Of a DNA stretch of 64,000 nt, positions 9,306-20,000 are shown in pieces. The DNA is from Hafnia psychrotolerans (lineage in GTDB: Bacteria > Pseudomonadota > Gammaproteobacteria > Enterobacterales > Enterobacteriaceae). The position numbers were made by a program, and so were the translations under genes. Each line of letters opens with the position of its first letter. The stretch's first letter is position 1. The notes under the pieces are model-generated. The model worked only from the letters and a program-made list of their open reading frames with translations, was not told the origin of the DNA and searched no databases. The stretch lies in assembly GCF_014639435.1 (NCBI RefSeq), contig NZ_BMFZ01000002.1, forward strand, positions 248,001-312,000. Direction: 5' to 3'.

Positions 9306-9596
9306 TTAAGGATATATCGCCTTAAATTGGGTCTTCTTCCTGGGTCCGGTCATGATCCCCTCCAGCGCCTCAACACACTGGAGATAATGTGGTGTTTTCT
9401 TATGTGCCGCGACCGCCGTGTCATCGACATAGGCCTCATAGATATAAAATCTTGTCGGCTCCTGCTCGTCCTGTAATACATCAAACCTGAGATTCCCTGG
9501 CTCTTTAAGCGCCCCTAAATGGTTAGCATGAAAGACCTTCAGAAACTCTTCAACCTTGTCCTGATGGACATTAATCTCAACCAGTGTCACTTCCAT
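9306..9596 (-). CDS. lsrG: LsrG, (4S)-4-hydroxy-5-phosphonooxypentane-2,3-dione isomerase
   Basis: A 96-residue ABM-fold protein (dimeric alpha-beta barrel) acting in the cytoplasm on phospho-AI-2. It starts [20 protein letters not shown] and carries '[20 protein letters not shown]', typical of LsrG. With LsrF it clears the phosphorylated signal that would otherwise keep LsrR off DNA. It is the last gene of the lsrACDBFG operon, starting 4 bp after the lsrF stop. Confidence 0.93.
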   Translation of the reverse strand: MEVTLVEINVHQDKVEEFLKVFHANHLGALKEPGNLRFDVLQDEQEPTRFYIYEAYVDDTAVAAHKKTPHYLQCVEALEGIMTGPRKKTQFKAIYP

Positions 9597-9599
9597 GAT

Positions 9600-10475
9600 T
9601 CACCCCTTTTCGTTAAGAAACAGTTCATAAGCGTGGTCGGCGCGGGCGTTATCATGCACCACGGCGTGGACCGCCCTGAGCATGGCAACAGGCGATTCCG
9701 ACTGGAAGATGTTTCGCCCCATATCCACACCGGAGGCGCCCTGATCGATCGCCCGGAAACACATTTCCAGCGCATCACGCTCCGGCAACTTCTTACCGCC
9801 GGCGATCACAATTGGTACCGGACAGCCTGCCGCGACGCGCTCAAAACCGCTATCGACATAATAGGTCTTGATGATCTGCGCGCCCATTTCAGCGGCAATA
9901 CGTGTCGCGAGCGAGAAGTAACGCTGGTCCCGCACCATATCTTTACCGACGCCAGTAACCGCCATGGTTGGCATGCCATAGCGCGTACCCTGATCGACCA
10001 GTTGAATAATATTTTTGATCGACTGATGCTCATATTCACTCCCGATATACACCTGCGCGGCCATCGCCGCGACATTCAGACGCAGCGCATCTTCGATGGC
10101 CACGGCCACCGTTTCATTCGACAGTTCCGCCAGAATCGAATTACCGCCGGAAGCCCGTAGCACGACAGGTTTATTCACCGCAGGCGGCACGACACTGCGC
10201 AGAATACCGCGCGTACACATCAGCACGTCGGTATGAGCAAACAGCGGCGCAATATTGATGTCGATACGTTCAAGACCGGTAGTCGGCCCCTGAAAATAAC
10301 CGTGATCAAAAGCCAGCATCACGGTGCGCCCGGAGGCAGGATTGAAGATCCGCGCCAAACGCGACTGCATACCCCAGTCCAGCGCACCGCTGCCTTTGAG
10401 GAAAAACGCGCTGTTGGTTTGCGGCGTGCCAATGCCAAAATCCTTACCGTCTTTGATGTCGTCTAAATCAGCCAT
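9600..10475 (-). CDS. lsrF: LsrF, 3-hydroxy-5-phosphonooxypentane-2,4-dione thiolase
   Basis: A 291-residue class I aldolase-like TIM-barrel enzyme that transfers the acetyl group of the AI-2 catabolite to CoA. It starts [19 protein letters not shown] and contains '[17 protein letters not shown]', '[20 protein letters not shown]' (with the Schiff-base Lys region) and '[11 protein letters not shown]', matching LsrF family landmarks and length. It sits between lsrB and lsrG, in the order known from E. coli and Salmonella. Confidence 0.95.
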   Translation of the reverse strand: MADLDDIKDGKDFGIGTPQTNSAFFLKGSGALDWGMQSRLARIFNPASGRTVMLAFDHGYFQGPTTGLERIDINIAPLFAHTDVLMCTRGILRSVVPPAVNKPVVLRASGGNSILAELSNETVAVAIEDALRLNVAAMAAQVYIGSEYEHQSIKNIIQLVDQGTRYGMPTMAVTGVGKDMVRDQRYFSLATRIAAEMGAQIIKTYYVDSGFERVAAGCPVPIVIAGGKKLPERDALEMCFRAIDQGASGVDMGRNIFQSESPVAMLRAVHAVVHDNARADHAYELFLNEKG

Positions 10476-10498
10476 CTCTTTTTCTCCCCGCAGTAACG

Positions 10499-11518
10499 TT
10501 AAAAGTCGTATTTGTCGATGTTATCTTTGGTGAATACCACGCGTTCTGGCAGCAGCACGATGCCGTTACCTTTCGCTTCATACTGGTAGCCCTGTACGCT
10601 GTTCGGTGACACTTCCACTTGCCCTATTTTTGGTATATCGAGTTTATCGCCAACGTTCATCTGACCTTTTTTCAGCAGCTGATCGGCGACGTAAACTGAA
10701 ATTTTCCCTTGTGCCACCACGTCCCAAAGACCAAATTGTTTTACCGTGCCGCGCTCAACATAAGGCCGCATTACGTTTGGCGTACTGAAACCGACGATGG
10801 CGATATTTTTACGCCCCAGATTTTCTGCTGCCTGTGCAGCGGCCGGTAACGCATTGGCATCCGGCGCGATAATGGCATCGAGATCACCCCAGGATTTCAT
10901 GATGCCTTCAGCCGTTTGCAGTGATTTAGTGGCGTCGTTGTAGCCATACTGCGTGGTGACGACTTCCCAGCCAGGATGCTCTTTGGCAATCTTCGCTTTA
11001 GCCTCTTTCACCCACTGATTCTGGTCAGTTACCGTTGGGCTGGAGTAGAAAAAGGCCACCTTGGCTTTCTCTTTGGTGACCTGGCTGGCCGTCATGTCCA
11101 CCAGCATTGACCCCAGTTGCTTTGGCGTCCCTTGATCGATATAAATCGAACGACATTCCGGTTTAGTGTCTGAGTCCCAGGTGAGGACTTTCACTCCGCG
11201 TTGCATCGCGCGTTTCAGCGCCGGGCAGAGGCCATCCGGTGACACTGCCGCCACCACAATCGCGCCGTAGCCCTGGTTTACGAAGTTGTTGATCATCTGC
11301 ACTTGCCCCGACACGCTGGGTTCGGTCGGGCCATCGTAGGTCACATCAATGCCCAATTCTTTGCCTGCGGCCATCGCGCCATTACCGCCGCTGGTGAAGT
11401 AGCCGACCCCCACCAGTTTAGGGATAAACGCGATACGGTCTGCGGCCTGTGCCCCCGCACAGACCAACGCCAGTACGCTAACGGCGGCAAGATTTTTCCA
11501 CGGTGTTGTTTTCATCAT
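10499..11518 (-). CDS. lsrB: LsrB, AI-2 periplasmic binding protein
   Basis: A 339-residue periplasmic receptor that delivers autoinducer-2 to LsrACD. The signal peptide ends in AQAA. The mature part begins [20 protein letters not shown] and includes '[13 protein letters not shown]', '[16 protein letters not shown]' and '[18 protein letters not shown]'. These cover the AI-2-contact regions of E. coli LsrB (Lys near residue 35, Asp and Gln around 116-167, Pro/Ala around 220). Its length matches the E. coli protein. It lies downstream of lsrD in the operon. Confidence 0.96.
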   Translation of the reverse strand: MMKTTPWKNLAAVSVLALVCAGAQAADRIAFIPKLVGVGYFTSGGNGAMAAGKELGIDVTYDGPTEPSVSGQVQMINNFVNQGYGAIVVAAVSPDGLCPALKRAMQRGVKVLTWDSDTKPECRSIYIDQGTPKQLGSMLVDMTASQVTKEKAKVAFFYSSPTVTDQNQWVKEAKAKIAKEHPGWEVVTTQYGYNDATKSLQTAEGIMKSWGDLDAIIAPDANALPAAAQAAENLGRKNIAIVGFSTPNVMRPYVERGTVKQFGLWDVVAQGKISVYVADQLLKKGQMNVGDKLDIPKIGQVEVSPNSVQGYQYEAKGNGIVLLPERVVFTKDNIDKYDF

Positions 11519-11528
11519 TCACTCCAGA

Positions 11529-12554
11529 TTATTTTGACGTCAGGGAAGGAGAAGACGCAGACCAGCGACGGCGATAGCGCTGGAAAACACTGCGGATAAG
11601 GCCACGGTTAAGGCTGGCAGAACGGCCAATCACCACCAGAATGAGCAATGCGCCGGACAGCGCACTGGAAACCTGGCTGGAAATACCGACCATCTGTAAC
11701 CCTTGCTGTAAATAACCGATTAATAATGTCGCCAGCGCGGTGCCCAGTACTGAGCCAGCACCGCCGTAGATGTTGGCGCCACCGAGTACCACCGCCGTGA
11801 TGGCGGGCATCAACAAAGAAGCACCAAGGTCGGAGCGCGCCGAGCCAAAATAGGACGTCATGACGATGGCGGCGACCGCGGAAGCCAGACCGGTCATGCC
11901 ATACAGCGCGAACAATGTGCGGCTAACCGGCAGTGCACCATAACGCGCCACGCGAGCATTTTGCCCAATGAGAAACACGTTGCGACCAGTGCGGGTACGG
12001 TGCATCAGCATCCAGAAAAACAGCGTCGCCAATAGGAATATCACCAGCGGCATCGGCAGGCCGAATACCACCTGATTAGCAAAATCGGTGAAGGCGGGAG
12101 GGAAATCCCCGATGCCTTCAAAACCGGTCGCACCGGCCAACCCGGAGAGCAGTAAAGCACTGCCGCCAAACAGATAGAGCGTTCCCAGCGTGATCACCAG
12201 CGGGTTAACGCCGGTGTAAAGGATCAGCGCGGCGTTAAGCAGGCCACAAGCCGCGCCGAGCGCCAGCGTCAAGCCAATCGCCAACGGTAATGGCACGTCA
12301 GCCTGACACAGGACGCCAAGGGCAATCGCGCACAAACCGATGGTGGAACCGAAAGAGATGTCAATGCCGCCACTGACAATCACCATCGTCAGCGGTAAGG
12401 CAACAATGCCGATGGTGATAAAATCACTGGTGCTAAACAGCAAGGTATTGGCATCCAGCATGCGTGGATTAGCCAAGCCAAACAGCAGGATCTCGGCGAT
12501 TAACAAACCTAATAGCGCGGCTTCCCACCCATAGCGTTTTAAAATACTCATCAC
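11529..12554 (-). CDS. lsrD: LsrD, AI-2 ABC importer permease
   Basis: A 341-residue inner-membrane permease with about ten hydrophobic segments ('[20 protein letters not shown]' is the conserved ribose/AI-2 permease motif; also '[20 protein letters not shown]'). It partners LsrC to form the channel for AI-2. The start codon overlaps the lsrC stop (ATGA), indicating translational coupling; the second ATG, 3 bp on, could also serve. The C terminus is slightly extended and charged. Confidence 0.94.
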   Translation of the reverse strand: MMSILKRYGWEAALLGLLIAEILLFGLANPRMLDANTLLFSTSDFITIGIVALPLTMVIVSGGIDISFGSTIGLCAIALGVLCQADVPLPLAIGLTLALGAACGLLNAALILYTGVNPLVITLGTLYLFGGSALLLSGLAGATGFEGIGDFPPAFTDFANQVVFGLPMPLVIFLLATLFFWMLMHRTRTGRNVFLIGQNARVARYGALPVSRTLFALYGMTGLASAVAAIVMTSYFGSARSDLGASLLMPAITAVVLGGANIYGGAGSVLGTALATLLIGYLQQGLQMVGISSQVSSALSGALLILVVIGRSASLNRGLIRSVFQRYRRRWSASSPSLTSK

Positions 12555-13612
12555 AGCACCCCATTTTTATTGGCGTTCATCCGCCGCGACGGGCGCGGGG
12601 CTTCCGGTTTGGGCTTAGATTTATCTGTCTCCTTTTGGGGCTGAAAACGGGCATACTTTTGCCGCCTCAGATTCTTGTCCAGCGCCTGATGCAACCGCCC
12701 GTCAAACACCAATACCGCCAGCAAAACCAGTCCGGCAATAAAGTCATTCCACCAGGCTGGAAGCCGTAACAGCACTAATACACTGTCGATTTGAGTGAGG
12801 AAATAGGCCCCCAGTACCGCGCCAATAATGCTGCCGGTGCCGCCGAGCAGGCTGATACCACCCAATACACAAGCGGCGATAGCTTTCATCTCTAGCCCGC
12901 TACCGGTCTGGTTAGGGACAAAACCGATTTGCGAGGCAAACACCATTCCTGCCAGCGCCGCCATCGCGCCGTTAATACCGAAGGCCAGAATACGGATACG
13001 ATCGACCGGTACACCGAGCTGGCGCGCGCCCTGCAAGTTGTCGCCAACCGCATAGAAACTGCGGCCCAACGTGGTGCGCGAGAGTAGCCAGAACATCCCC
13101 AGCAGCAGAATAATCACCAACCCGCCGAGCGGTGAAATGCCAAGGAAGATCGGCGAAGAGAGAACTTTAAGATTGGCAGGCAACCCTTCGATCCATCGGC
13201 CGCCGGTGAGCAATAACATCAGGCCGCGATAGAGCCCCAACGTACCGAGAGTGGCAACAATGGCCGGAATACGTAACCAGGCCACCAGCACACCATTGAA
13301 CAACCCGGCGGCCATACCGACGCCCAATGTCGCCAGACAGGCCAGCAGCAAACTCACGCCGCTGTTGAGTAAAATGCCGAGCGATACCGCACACAGACCG
13401 GTGATAGAGCCGACCGACACGTCAATATTACGGGTCAGCATCACCACCGTGGCCCCCATTGCCAGCAGCATCAGGATCTGTGCACTGCCAAAAATCATGC
13501 CCAACGTCTGAAAGCTGAATGATTGACTGTCCAGCGCACCGAGCAGGCCAAACAGTGCAACGATTGCCAGCAGCGCGGTCAGTTCACGGTTACTCTGAAT
13601 CAGTTTCAGCAT
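12551..13612 (-). CDS. lsrC: LsrC, AI-2 ABC importer permease
   Basis: A 353-residue membrane permease with '[20 protein letters not shown]' and '[20 protein letters not shown]', the conserved signatures of the ribose/AI-2 permease family. It forms the transport channel with LsrD and is energised by LsrA. It overlaps lsrA by 7 bp at its start and lsrD by 4 bp at its end. The last 40 residues are rich in Lys, Pro and Arg and are probably cytoplasmic; I do not recall such a tail in the E. coli protein. Confidence 0.94.
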   Translation of the reverse strand: MLKLIQSNRELTALLAIVALFGLLGALDSQSFSFQTLGMIFGSAQILMLLAMGATVVMLTRNIDVSVGSITGLCAVSLGILLNSGVSLLLACLATLGVGMAAGLFNGVLVAWLRIPAIVATLGTLGLYRGLMLLLTGGRWIEGLPANLKVLSSPIFLGISPLGGLVIILLLGMFWLLSRTTLGRSFYAVGDNLQGARQLGVPVDRIRILAFGINGAMAALAGMVFASQIGFVPNQTGSGLEMKAIAACVLGGISLLGGTGSIIGAVLGAYFLTQIDSVLVLLRLPAWWNDFIAGLVLLAVLVFDGRLHQALDKNLRRQKYARFQPQKETDKSKPKPEAPRPSRRMNANKNGVL

Positions 13613-15150
13613 GATGATGCTCCGGCAGACGTTGGTTGATGGGCATTGCCAAACGCAATGTGCATGATGCCGTTAACGTTGATATCGTCTCCGCGCAATT
13701 CGCCGCTCATCTCTCCCTGGTGCATGACAAAAACTCGGTCGCCCAGCCCTTCAATCTCATCCAGGTCGGAGGAGATCAGCAGTACCGCCACCTGTTGTTT
13801 CACCACGCTGCGTAATAGCTGGTAGATGTCGGCGCGTGCCGATACATCCACACCACGCGTCGGTTCATCGACAATCAGCAACACCGGTGCTGCTTCCAGA
13901 CACTTGGCGATCAATAGCTTTTGCTGATTACCGCCGGAAAGTGTGCGGGCATGCTGTTCGCCATCGGAATATTTGATGCCTAACGCACGGTGGTAGCGCT
14001 CCAGAATGGCCGCTTCACGTTTAGGATTGAGCCACCAGCCACGGCGATTAAATGTCAGTGAGTTGGTATTCCATGACAGCGGCGCATCGAGATAGAGACC
14101 CGATGCCTGGCGATCTTCCGGCAGATAGACCAGCCCATGCGCCAGTCGCTCAGAGGTACGCTGCCCGGTGATCTCTTTGCGGGCCAGCCAGACTTTCCCC
14201 TCACGAGCCGCTCTCAGGCCATAGAGGGTTTCTGCCAATTCGGTGCGCCCTGCTCCCACCACCCCCGCCAGCCCAACAATTTCTCCGGCATTGACGCTAA
14301 AGGAAATATTGATAAAGCCTTCTCCGGTTAGATTTTCCACCGTCAATACCGGCTCAGCCTCTGTCAATGCGCTCTTGCGCCGCGCACCGGGTAAATCCAG
14401 CCACAGTTGCTGTTCCGCTGGAATCGCAGCATCCGGGGTTTGCGGGGTAATGGCACGGATAAGCTGATCATTGTCGATATCATCTAGCTTGCCGCTCAGC
14501 ACAATCTTCCCGTCACGCATGACGCTGACCCGGTCAGCTATCTGGCGGATCTCCGGCAATTTGTGCGAGATAAACACCACGCCCACGCCCTGTGCGGTGA
14601 GTTGACGCACCTGAGTAAACAGGCGGGAAGACTCCGCTGGCGTCAGCGAAGCGGTCGGCTCGTCGAGGATCAGCAGACGGGCGTCACGCATCAGCCCGCG
14701 CAAAATTTCGACCAATTGTTGATCGGCCACTTCCAGCGTTCCCGCCAAGGCATTAAGTGGCAGCGCACAACCCAGCTGATCCAGCCGTTGCTGTAGTTTC
14801 TCGCCGTTGGCCTGATGGGCAGGTAACCGAAATAGAATGTTCTCTTTCACCGTCAGGCTTGGGAATAACATCGGCTCCTGCGGCACCAGGTAGATCCCGG
14901 CCTGATGCGCTTTTGCCGGTGTCATTCCGGTCTGTAATTCACCCTTCAGCCACAGATTGCCGCTGTCAGCCGTTTCGACCCCGGCGATGATCTTCATCAG
15001 TGTGGATTTTCCCGCCCCGTTGCCACCCAGCAGTGCCAGGATCTCGCCGGCATACAGCATGAAATCAATGTTCTTCAGTACCGGTACGCCCGAAAAACCT
15101 TTGTTGACGCCGGAAACCTGTAATAACGCGATATCGGGTGATAGCTGCAT
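13606..15150 (-). CDS. lsrA: LsrA, AI-2 ABC importer ATPase (double domain)
   Basis: A 514-residue fused ATPase with two nucleotide-binding domains, the layout of sugar-type importers. The N domain has Walker A '[12 protein letters not shown]' and Walker B '[16 protein letters not shown]'. The C domain has the degenerate P-loop '[19 protein letters not shown]', the signature '[16 protein letters not shown]' and Walker B '[13 protein letters not shown]'. It is the first gene of the operon, and its start faces the divergent lsrR gene across the control region. Confidence 0.95.
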   Translation of the reverse strand: MQLSPDIALLQVSGVNKGFSGVPVLKNIDFMLYAGEILALLGGNGAGKSTLMKIIAGVETADSGNLWLKGELQTGMTPAKAHQAGIYLVPQEPMLFPSLTVKENILFRLPAHQANGEKLQQRLDQLGCALPLNALAGTLEVADQQLVEILRGLMRDARLLILDEPTASLTPAESSRLFTQVRQLTAQGVGVVFISHKLPEIRQIADRVSVMRDGKIVLSGKLDDIDNDQLIRAITPQTPDAAIPAEQQLWLDLPGARRKSALTEAEPVLTVENLTGEGFINISFSVNAGEIVGLAGVVGAGRTELAETLYGLRAAREGKVWLARKEITGQRTSERLAHGLVYLPEDRQASGLYLDAPLSWNTNSLTFNRRGWWLNPKREAAILERYHRALGIKYSDGEQHARTLSGGNQQKLLIAKCLEAAPVLLIVDEPTRGVDVSARADIYQLLRSVVKQQVAVLLISSDLDEIEGLGDRVFVMHQGEMSGELRGDDINVNGIMHIAFGNAHQPTSAGASSC

Positions 15151-15382
15151 AAACGGCCCTCAAAACAAAACACACGAATTGAACAAATGTATTTATTATT
15201 CAACATTGTTCAAAATCCTAGTCTGGCTGATGAGATAAAACTTTCGCGCCGATCACAATTTGTTCAATTCATATACTGTGCGTTATGATTGAAGCAGCAA
15301 TCATTCAAGATTTGCCATACACATCACAGTTAACAACATTTCGTTAACGAACAATTGATCTATATTTTGAAAAGTGTTCACT
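15151..15382. promoter_or_regulatory. Divergent lsrA/lsrR control region
   Basis: Between the divergent operons lie TTGAACAAATG (15179-15189), CATTGTTCAA (15204-15213) and AATTTGTTCAATT (15258-15270). The first two form an inverted pair. Repeated TTGTTCAA/TTGAACAA elements in this spot are good candidates for LsrR operators. In E. coli the same interval binds LsrR and CRP-cAMP and is de-repressed by phospho-AI-2. The exact footprint and promoters are not resolved. Confidence 0.6.
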
Positions 15383-16357
15383 ATGAATGACAAAATAATG
15401 CTGACCGACCCGACGACTCCACTGGAATACGGCATGGGTGAAGAAGAGCTATTGGCACGTACCGCATGGTTCTATTACCACGATGGGCTAACCCAAAATG
15501 AGATTGGTGACCGGCTGGGGCTGACGCGGCTCAAGGTCTCGCGGCTGCTGGAAAAAGGCCGTCAGTCTGGGGTGATCAGAGTACAGATCAACTCGCGTTT
15601 TGAGGGATGTCTGGCGCTGGAGAACACGCTTTTGAATCGCTTTGGCTTGCAGCACGTGCGCGTATTACCGCAACTGTCTGCCGGCCTGCTCAGCAGCCGT
15701 CTCGGCGTTGGTGCAGCACATATGTTGATGACGCTGCTAAAACCGGGTCAGTTACTGGCGGTGGGGTTTGGTGAAACGGCGATGAGCACGCTGCAACATC
15801 TGAGCGGCTTTATAGCCTCGCAACAAATCCGCATGGTGACGCTCTCCGGTGGTGTCGGGCCTTATATGACCGGCATCAGCCAGCTCGATGCCGCCTGCGG
15901 TGTCAGTATTATTCCTGCGCCACTGCGGGCGTCATCGGCCAGCGTGGCGGCGATATTCCGTCAGGAACGTAACGTTCATGATGTGATGCTGGCGGCGTGT
16001 GCGGCAGATATTGCCATCGTCGGCATTGGTTCCCTGAACCAGAAACACGACGCCACCATTTTGCGCTCCGGTTATATCAGTGAAGGTGAGCAACTGATCT
16101 TTGGCCGCAAGGGCGCAGTCGGAGACATTCTCGGTTACTTCATGCAACGCAACGGCGAGCTGGCAGAAAATATGGCGATCCACGACGAGCTGATTGCCGT
16201 TTCACCCGACGAGCTGGCTAATATTCCAACCGTACTGGGTGTGGCAGCCGGCGTCGAAAAAGCCGAGGCAATTGTCGCGGCGCTAAAAGGTAAACGTATT
16301 AACGCATTGGTTACCGAAGAGAGCACGGCACAGGCAATGCTGTCGCTGCTCGGCTAA
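15383..16357 (+). CDS. lsrR: LsrR, phospho-AI-2-responsive repressor
   Basis: A DeoR/SorC-type regulator of 324 residues from ATG 15383. A GTG at 15374 would add three residues and cannot be excluded. The N-terminal HTH is visible at about 35-60 ('[20 protein letters not shown]'), followed by a SorC sugar-phosphate-binding domain ('[20 protein letters not shown]', '[10 protein letters not shown]', 'VIGIGSLNQ'-like segment). It would repress both lsr operons until LsrK makes phospho-AI-2. It is transcribed divergently from lsrA and is followed by lsrK after 73 bp. Confidence 0.94.
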   Translation: MNDKIMLTDPTTPLEYGMGEEELLARTAWFYYHDGLTQNEIGDRLGLTRLKVSRLLEKGRQSGVIRVQINSRFEGCLALENTLLNRFGLQHVRVLPQLSAGLLSSRLGVGAAHMLMTLLKPGQLLAVGFGETAMSTLQHLSGFIASQQIRMVTLSGGVGPYMTGISQLDAACGVSIIPAPLRASSASVAAIFRQERNVHDVMLAACAADIAIVGIGSLNQKHDATILRSGYISEGEQLIFGRKGAVGDILGYFMQRNGELAENMAIHDELIAVSPDELANIPTVLGVAAGVEKAEAIVAALKGKRINALVTEESTAQAMLSLLG

Positions 16358-16430
16358 ACGCAGGCAGTGTGTGGCGTAGGGCGATAACCAGTATTCGCAA
16401 CTTCTCGATATCAGCCAGAAGAGAGTGATT

Positions 16431-18032
16431 ATGAGCACATCGTCCACACCCTCATCGCCCCACCATCACGACACTTACTTAATGGCGCTGGATGCAGGGA
16501 CCGGCAGCATCCGCGCGGTGATCTTTAATCTGGAAGGGGAACAGATAGCCGTCAGCCAGGCCGAATGGCTACATTTGGCGGTGCCCGATGTGCCAGGTTC
16601 GATGGAATTCGATCTGGCTAAAAACTGGCAACTGGCCAGTCAGTGTATCCGTCAGGCGCTGCATCAGGCGCAAATTCCCTCTTCGGCTATCCGCGCGGTG
16701 GCCGCCTGCTCCATGCGTGAAGGCATCGTGCTGTATAACAAAGCCGGTGAACCAATCTGGGCCTGTGCCAACGTGGATGCGCGAGCCAGCCGTGAAGTCG
16801 CGGAACTCAAAGAGATCCACGATTCCCAATTTGAACGGGAAGTTTACGAATGCTCCGGCCAGACGCTGGCACTCAGTGCGATGCCACGTTTACTGTGGTT
16901 GGCGCATCACCGCCCGGATATCTACCGCCAGGCGGCGACCATTACCATGATCAGCGACTGGCTGGCTTATATGTTGAGTGGCGAACTGGCGGTAGACCCG
17001 TCCAATGCCGGCACCACCGGGATGTTAGATCTGGTGACCCGCAACTGGCGGCCTGAGCTATTGGATATGGCGGGATTAAGGGCTGATATGCTGTCGCCAG
17101 TGGTGGAAACCGGTACCCGTCTGGGTTCCGTCACTGCCGCTGCTGCTGAAGCTTGTGGTTTACAGACGGGAACCCCCGTGGGTATGGGGGGCGGAGATGT
17201 CCAGTTGGGAGCCTTGGGGTTGGGCGTGGTGCACGCCGGACAAACCGCGGTTCTCGGCGGCACCTTCTGGCAACAGATAGTCAATTTACCTAAACCGGTC
17301 ACCGATCCGGAGATGAACATCCGCATCAACCCGCACGTTATTCCTGGAATGGCACAGGCGGAATCCATCAGCTTCTTCACCGGCCTGACCATGCGCTGGT
17401 TTCGTGACGCATTCTGCTCGGAAGAGAAGTTGTTATCTCAGCGTCTGGGGGTGGATACCTATTCACTGCTGGAAGATATGGCGGCCCGCGTTCCGGTCGG
17501 TTCATGGGGCGTAACGCCCATCTTCTCCGACGCAATGCACTTCAAAACCTGGTATCACGCCGCGCCTTCTTTCATCAATTTGTCGATAGATCCCGAGCGC
17601 TGTAATAAACAGACGCTCTTTCGCGCACTGGAAGAAAATGCGGCGATTGTGTCAGCCTGTAATCTGGATTTGATTGCCAACTTCTCAGGCGTGCGGGCCA
17701 AATCACTGGTGTTCGCTGGCGGCGGTTCGAAAGGAAAACTATGGTGTCAGATCCTCAGTGATGTGACGGGGATACCCGTGAAAGTGCCGGTGGTCAAAGA
17801 GGCCACCGCGCTGGGCTGCGCCATTGCCGCTGGCGTCGCCGCTGGCTTATATTCTAACCTGGCCGAAACCGGCGAAGCGTTGGTACGCTGGGACCGGGAG
17901 TACCAGCCAGATGCGGTTAATCATGAGATTTATCTTTTGCAGAAGCGTAACTGGCAGGCGGTTTATGCAGACCAACTGGGGTTAGTGGATCGGCAATTGA
18001 CGACATCCATGTGGAAAGCACCGGGGCTGTGA
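16431..18032 (+). CDS. lsrK: LsrK, autoinducer-2 kinase
   Basis: A 533-residue FGGY-family kinase that phosphorylates imported AI-2 in the cytoplasm, trapping it and creating the LsrR ligand. It has the N-terminal phosphate loop '[20 protein letters not shown]', '[20 protein letters not shown]' and the C-terminal '[20 protein letters not shown]' ATP-binding element of the family. The start is taken at ATG 16431 behind AGAGAG; GTG 16425 is also in frame. A His/Ser-rich N-terminal tag-like stretch ([13 protein letters not shown]) precedes the kinase fold. With lsrR and lsrACDBFG the AI-2 system is complete. Confidence 0.95.
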   Translation: MSTSSTPSSPHHHDTYLMALDAGTGSIRAVIFNLEGEQIAVSQAEWLHLAVPDVPGSMEFDLAKNWQLASQCIRQALHQAQIPSSAIRAVAACSMREGIVLYNKAGEPIWACANVDARASREVAELKEIHDSQFEREVYECSGQTLALSAMPRLLWLAHHRPDIYRQAATITMISDWLAYMLSGELAVDPSNAGTTGMLDLVTRNWRPELLDMAGLRADMLSPVVETGTRLGSVTAAAAEACGLQTGTPVGMGGGDVQLGALGLGVVHAGQTAVLGGTFWQQIVNLPKPVTDPEMNIRINPHVIPGMAQAESISFFTGLTMRWFRDAFCSEEKLLSQRLGVDTYSLLEDMAARVPVGSWGVTPIFSDAMHFKTWYHAAPSFINLSIDPERCNKQTLFRALEENAAIVSACNLDLIANFSGVRAKSLVFAGGGSKGKLWCQILSDVTGIPVKVPVVKEATALGCAIAAGVAAGLYSNLAETGEALVRWDREYQPDAVNHEIYLLQKRNWQAVYADQLGLVDRQLTTSMWKAPGL

Positions 18033-18059
18033 GGGAGGCGGCCCTCTGAGCCGCTTTTA

Positions 18060-18276
18060 AATTCAAACTCAACTTCAACTTCAAATTCAAGGTCGTGGGC
18101 GCCGGCCCACACCGGGTTAAGGGCAGTAAACGCTGCCCTTAACAATCCTGCGTTTTTTGCTGCTGCAACACCGCTGCTGCGCTAGTCACCATGGCCGTGT
18201 TTCAGAGACCCCAGCGATAGCCGTAAAATGTCAGCCCTGCGGGCTTCCCGGCTGCGGGTTCGAGCCAACGGTAAAG
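18060..18276 (-). repeat. Structured repeat, inverted divergent copy
   Basis: Read on the minus strand this stretch resembles the ends of the two plus-strand copies downstream: a GACATTTT..CGGC block, CTGAAACACG, AAAAAACGCAGG, then two hairpins and CTTGAATTTGAA. Its first hairpin has arms TTAAGGGCAG / CTGCCCTTAA around CGTTTA. Its second has arms GTGGGC / GCCCAC. The stem sequence of the first hairpin differs from the other copies while the shape is kept. No coding potential is evident. Confidence 0.65.
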
Positions 18277-18588
18277 AGGTTGTCTCTCCACCGACTTGCC
18301 GGTGACATTTTGAATACGGCCGACACTTCTTTAAATTCAAAATCAAAACCTGCTTTTCTTACCCGATGTCGTTTTGAACATGGCCGGGGCTAGTTTAAAT
18401 TCAAAACCTGTAGGGTGTTGACGTTTAAAATGTCGAGGCCGCATTCAAAAATGGCGCTGAGCGAGCGGTTCGAGACCCAAGGCTCGAAACCCGAAGCGAA
18501 GGTACCGCCTAAGCGGCGACATTTTGCGGCGATAACCACGGCACCTGAAACACGTCCATCCCGATTCAGCGATAGCGCGCAGTTAAAA
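18277..18588 (+). repeat. Structured repeat, copy 1 of a 312-bp direct repeat
   Basis: Almost identical to 18669-18980 (offset 392 bp; only the first few bases differ). It contains many short TTTGAA/TTCAAA words and a frame MLTFKMSRPHSKMALSERF... that recurs in copy 2 but looks non-coding. It is followed at about 18597-18630 by a hairpin with arms CTGAAGGGGTGT / ACACCCCTTCAG and then TTGGGTTGCAACCCAA. Confidence 0.9.
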
Positions 18589-18668
18589 GAGCCGGGGATT
18601 CTGAAGGGGTGTGGCGATAGACACCCCTTCAGGCCAGTTTGGGTTGCAACCCAAGGTCTTGAATAAAA

Positions 18669-18980
18669 AGGTTATCTATCCACCGACTTGCCGGTGACAT
18701 TTTGAATACGGCCGACACTTCTTTAAATTCAAAATCAAAACCTGCTTTTCTTACCCGATGTCGTTTTGAACATGGCCGGGGCTAGTTTAAATTCAAAACC
18801 TGTAGGGTGTTGACGTTTAAAATGTCGAGGCCGCATTCAAAAATGGCGCTGAGCGAGCGGTTCGAGACCCAAGGCTCGAAACCCGAAGCGAAGGTACCGC
18901 CTAAGCGGCGACATTTTGCGGCGATAACCACGGCACCTGAAACACGTCCATCCCGATTCAGCGATAGCGCGCAGTTAAAA
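18669..18980 (+). repeat. Structured repeat, copy 2 of a 312-bp direct repeat
   Basis: Second copy of 18277-18588. It is followed by AACGCAGG and a hairpin with arms CCAGGGGAGG / CCTCCCCTGG, then GTGGGCCGACGCCCAC and CTTGAATTTGAA. The module end (18981-19065) is the mirror image of 18085-18156, so the whole block is bounded by inverted repeats. Confidence 0.9.
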
Positions 18981-19044
18981 AACGCAGGGGTCCAGGGGAG
19001 GTGCGTTTACGCCTCCCCTGGTCGGTGTGGGCCGACGCCCACGA

Positions 19045-19148
19045 CCTTGAATTTGAATTTGAATTTGAATTTGAAGTTAAAAGTTAAAAGTTAAAAGTTA
19101 AAAGTTAAAAGTTAAAAGTTAAAAGTTAAAAGTTAAAAGTTAAAAGTT
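19045..19148 (+). repeat. Two adjacent simple repeats: (TTGAAT)n and (GTTAAAA)n
   Basis: About five TTGAAT-like hexamers (from about 19047) run into about ten 7-bp GTTAAAA units with exact 7-bp spacing from 19076 to 19146. They end 25 bp before the nac-like stop codon. Length polymorphism between strains is likely. Confidence 0.93.
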
Positions 19149-19172
19149 TCCCTTAGCTTTCCAAAGCTAAAC

Positions 19173-19763
19173 TCACCCAACGGCTAATAGCGGCTCCACC
19201 ACCTGATTGCTCTCCTCCTCCAGTAACCCTTGTAAGGTCTTATAAACGGCCTGCGCCGTCGCCGACAATGGCTGCGTCGTGGAGATTTTCAGTGACAGCG
19301 GATGGCGCGCTGAGACGCCATTGATCACCGCCATATCCATGCGGCCTGCAGCGACCAGTTCGTTTAGAGTGGAAGGGAAGTTTTCATTCAGATAGAGCAA
19401 AATGCCGGGGTACTGCTCGCGGACGGCCTGCAGTAAAGGCATCGCCAGCCGGGATGACACACTGCCAAGCGCCAGACCGACTGACACCTGCCCGGTCAGG
19501 GACTGTCCGGCGCAGTTTACTGCGCTGTGGGCCTGTTCGCACTGGCGCAATATGGTGGTGGCATGCTTGTAGAGGATATTTCCTGCTTCGGTCGGCGTGA
19601 CGCCGCGCTTGCTACGGATCAAAAGTCGCTGTTGCAGTTCTCCTTCCAGCGTCGCCAGTTGCTGACTCAACGCCGGCTGTGCAATGTGCAAGACCTCTGC
19701 GGCCTGCGTCAGGCTGCCGATATCGACGATTTTCACGAAGTACTTCAAGCGTCTGAAATTCAT
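19173..19763 (-). pseudogene. nac: Nac-like LysR regulator with internal deletion
   Basis: The first 150 residues follow the nitrogen assimilation control protein Nac closely: MNFRRLKYFVKIVDIGSLTQ, the HTH 'AEVLHIAQPALSQQLATLEG', 'RGVTPTEAG', 'ILRQCEQAHSAVN'. Normal Nac has about 305 residues; this one has 196. After AVINGVSARH it jumps to 'LSLKISTTQPLSATAQAVYK', which aligns to the extreme C terminus of Nac. About 100 residues of the effector domain, including most of RD-II, are missing without loss of frame. Start at ATG 19763 behind GGAGACAGTG; ATG 19775 is upstream in frame. DNA binding may persist, but normal regulation is doubtful. It could be a constitutive DNA-binding form rather than a dead gene. 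Confidence 0.75.
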
Positions 19764-20000
19764 CACTGTCTCCATTATTCCCTGAAAAGGGTTGCCCCTG
19801 AGAAAAGTGCCAACGGAATTGGGTATCAGTAAGGAGCAAGAAGCGGGCCAATCGGGAGAGAATTCTAAAAATCAGCCAGCTTAATAACATGAGTCAATGA
19901 TAAGTAAGAATAAAAACAACTCGCAAGATTAAAGTATTAGGCAGCCGTGCATTGCTGCGTGCTGCGCGGGTGCACCATCATAATGCAATCTTATGGCTGA

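Noticed and set aside
18415..18666. Frame of 83 codons (and its twin at 18807-19094) beginning MLTFKMSRPHSKM
   Set aside because: Both lie inside the structured repeat, have no ribosome site, and the shared part exists only because the DNA is duplicated.
18060..19148. CRISPR array
   Set aside because: Repeats are long and adjacent hairpins are not evenly spaced spacers; no cas genes are in the window.
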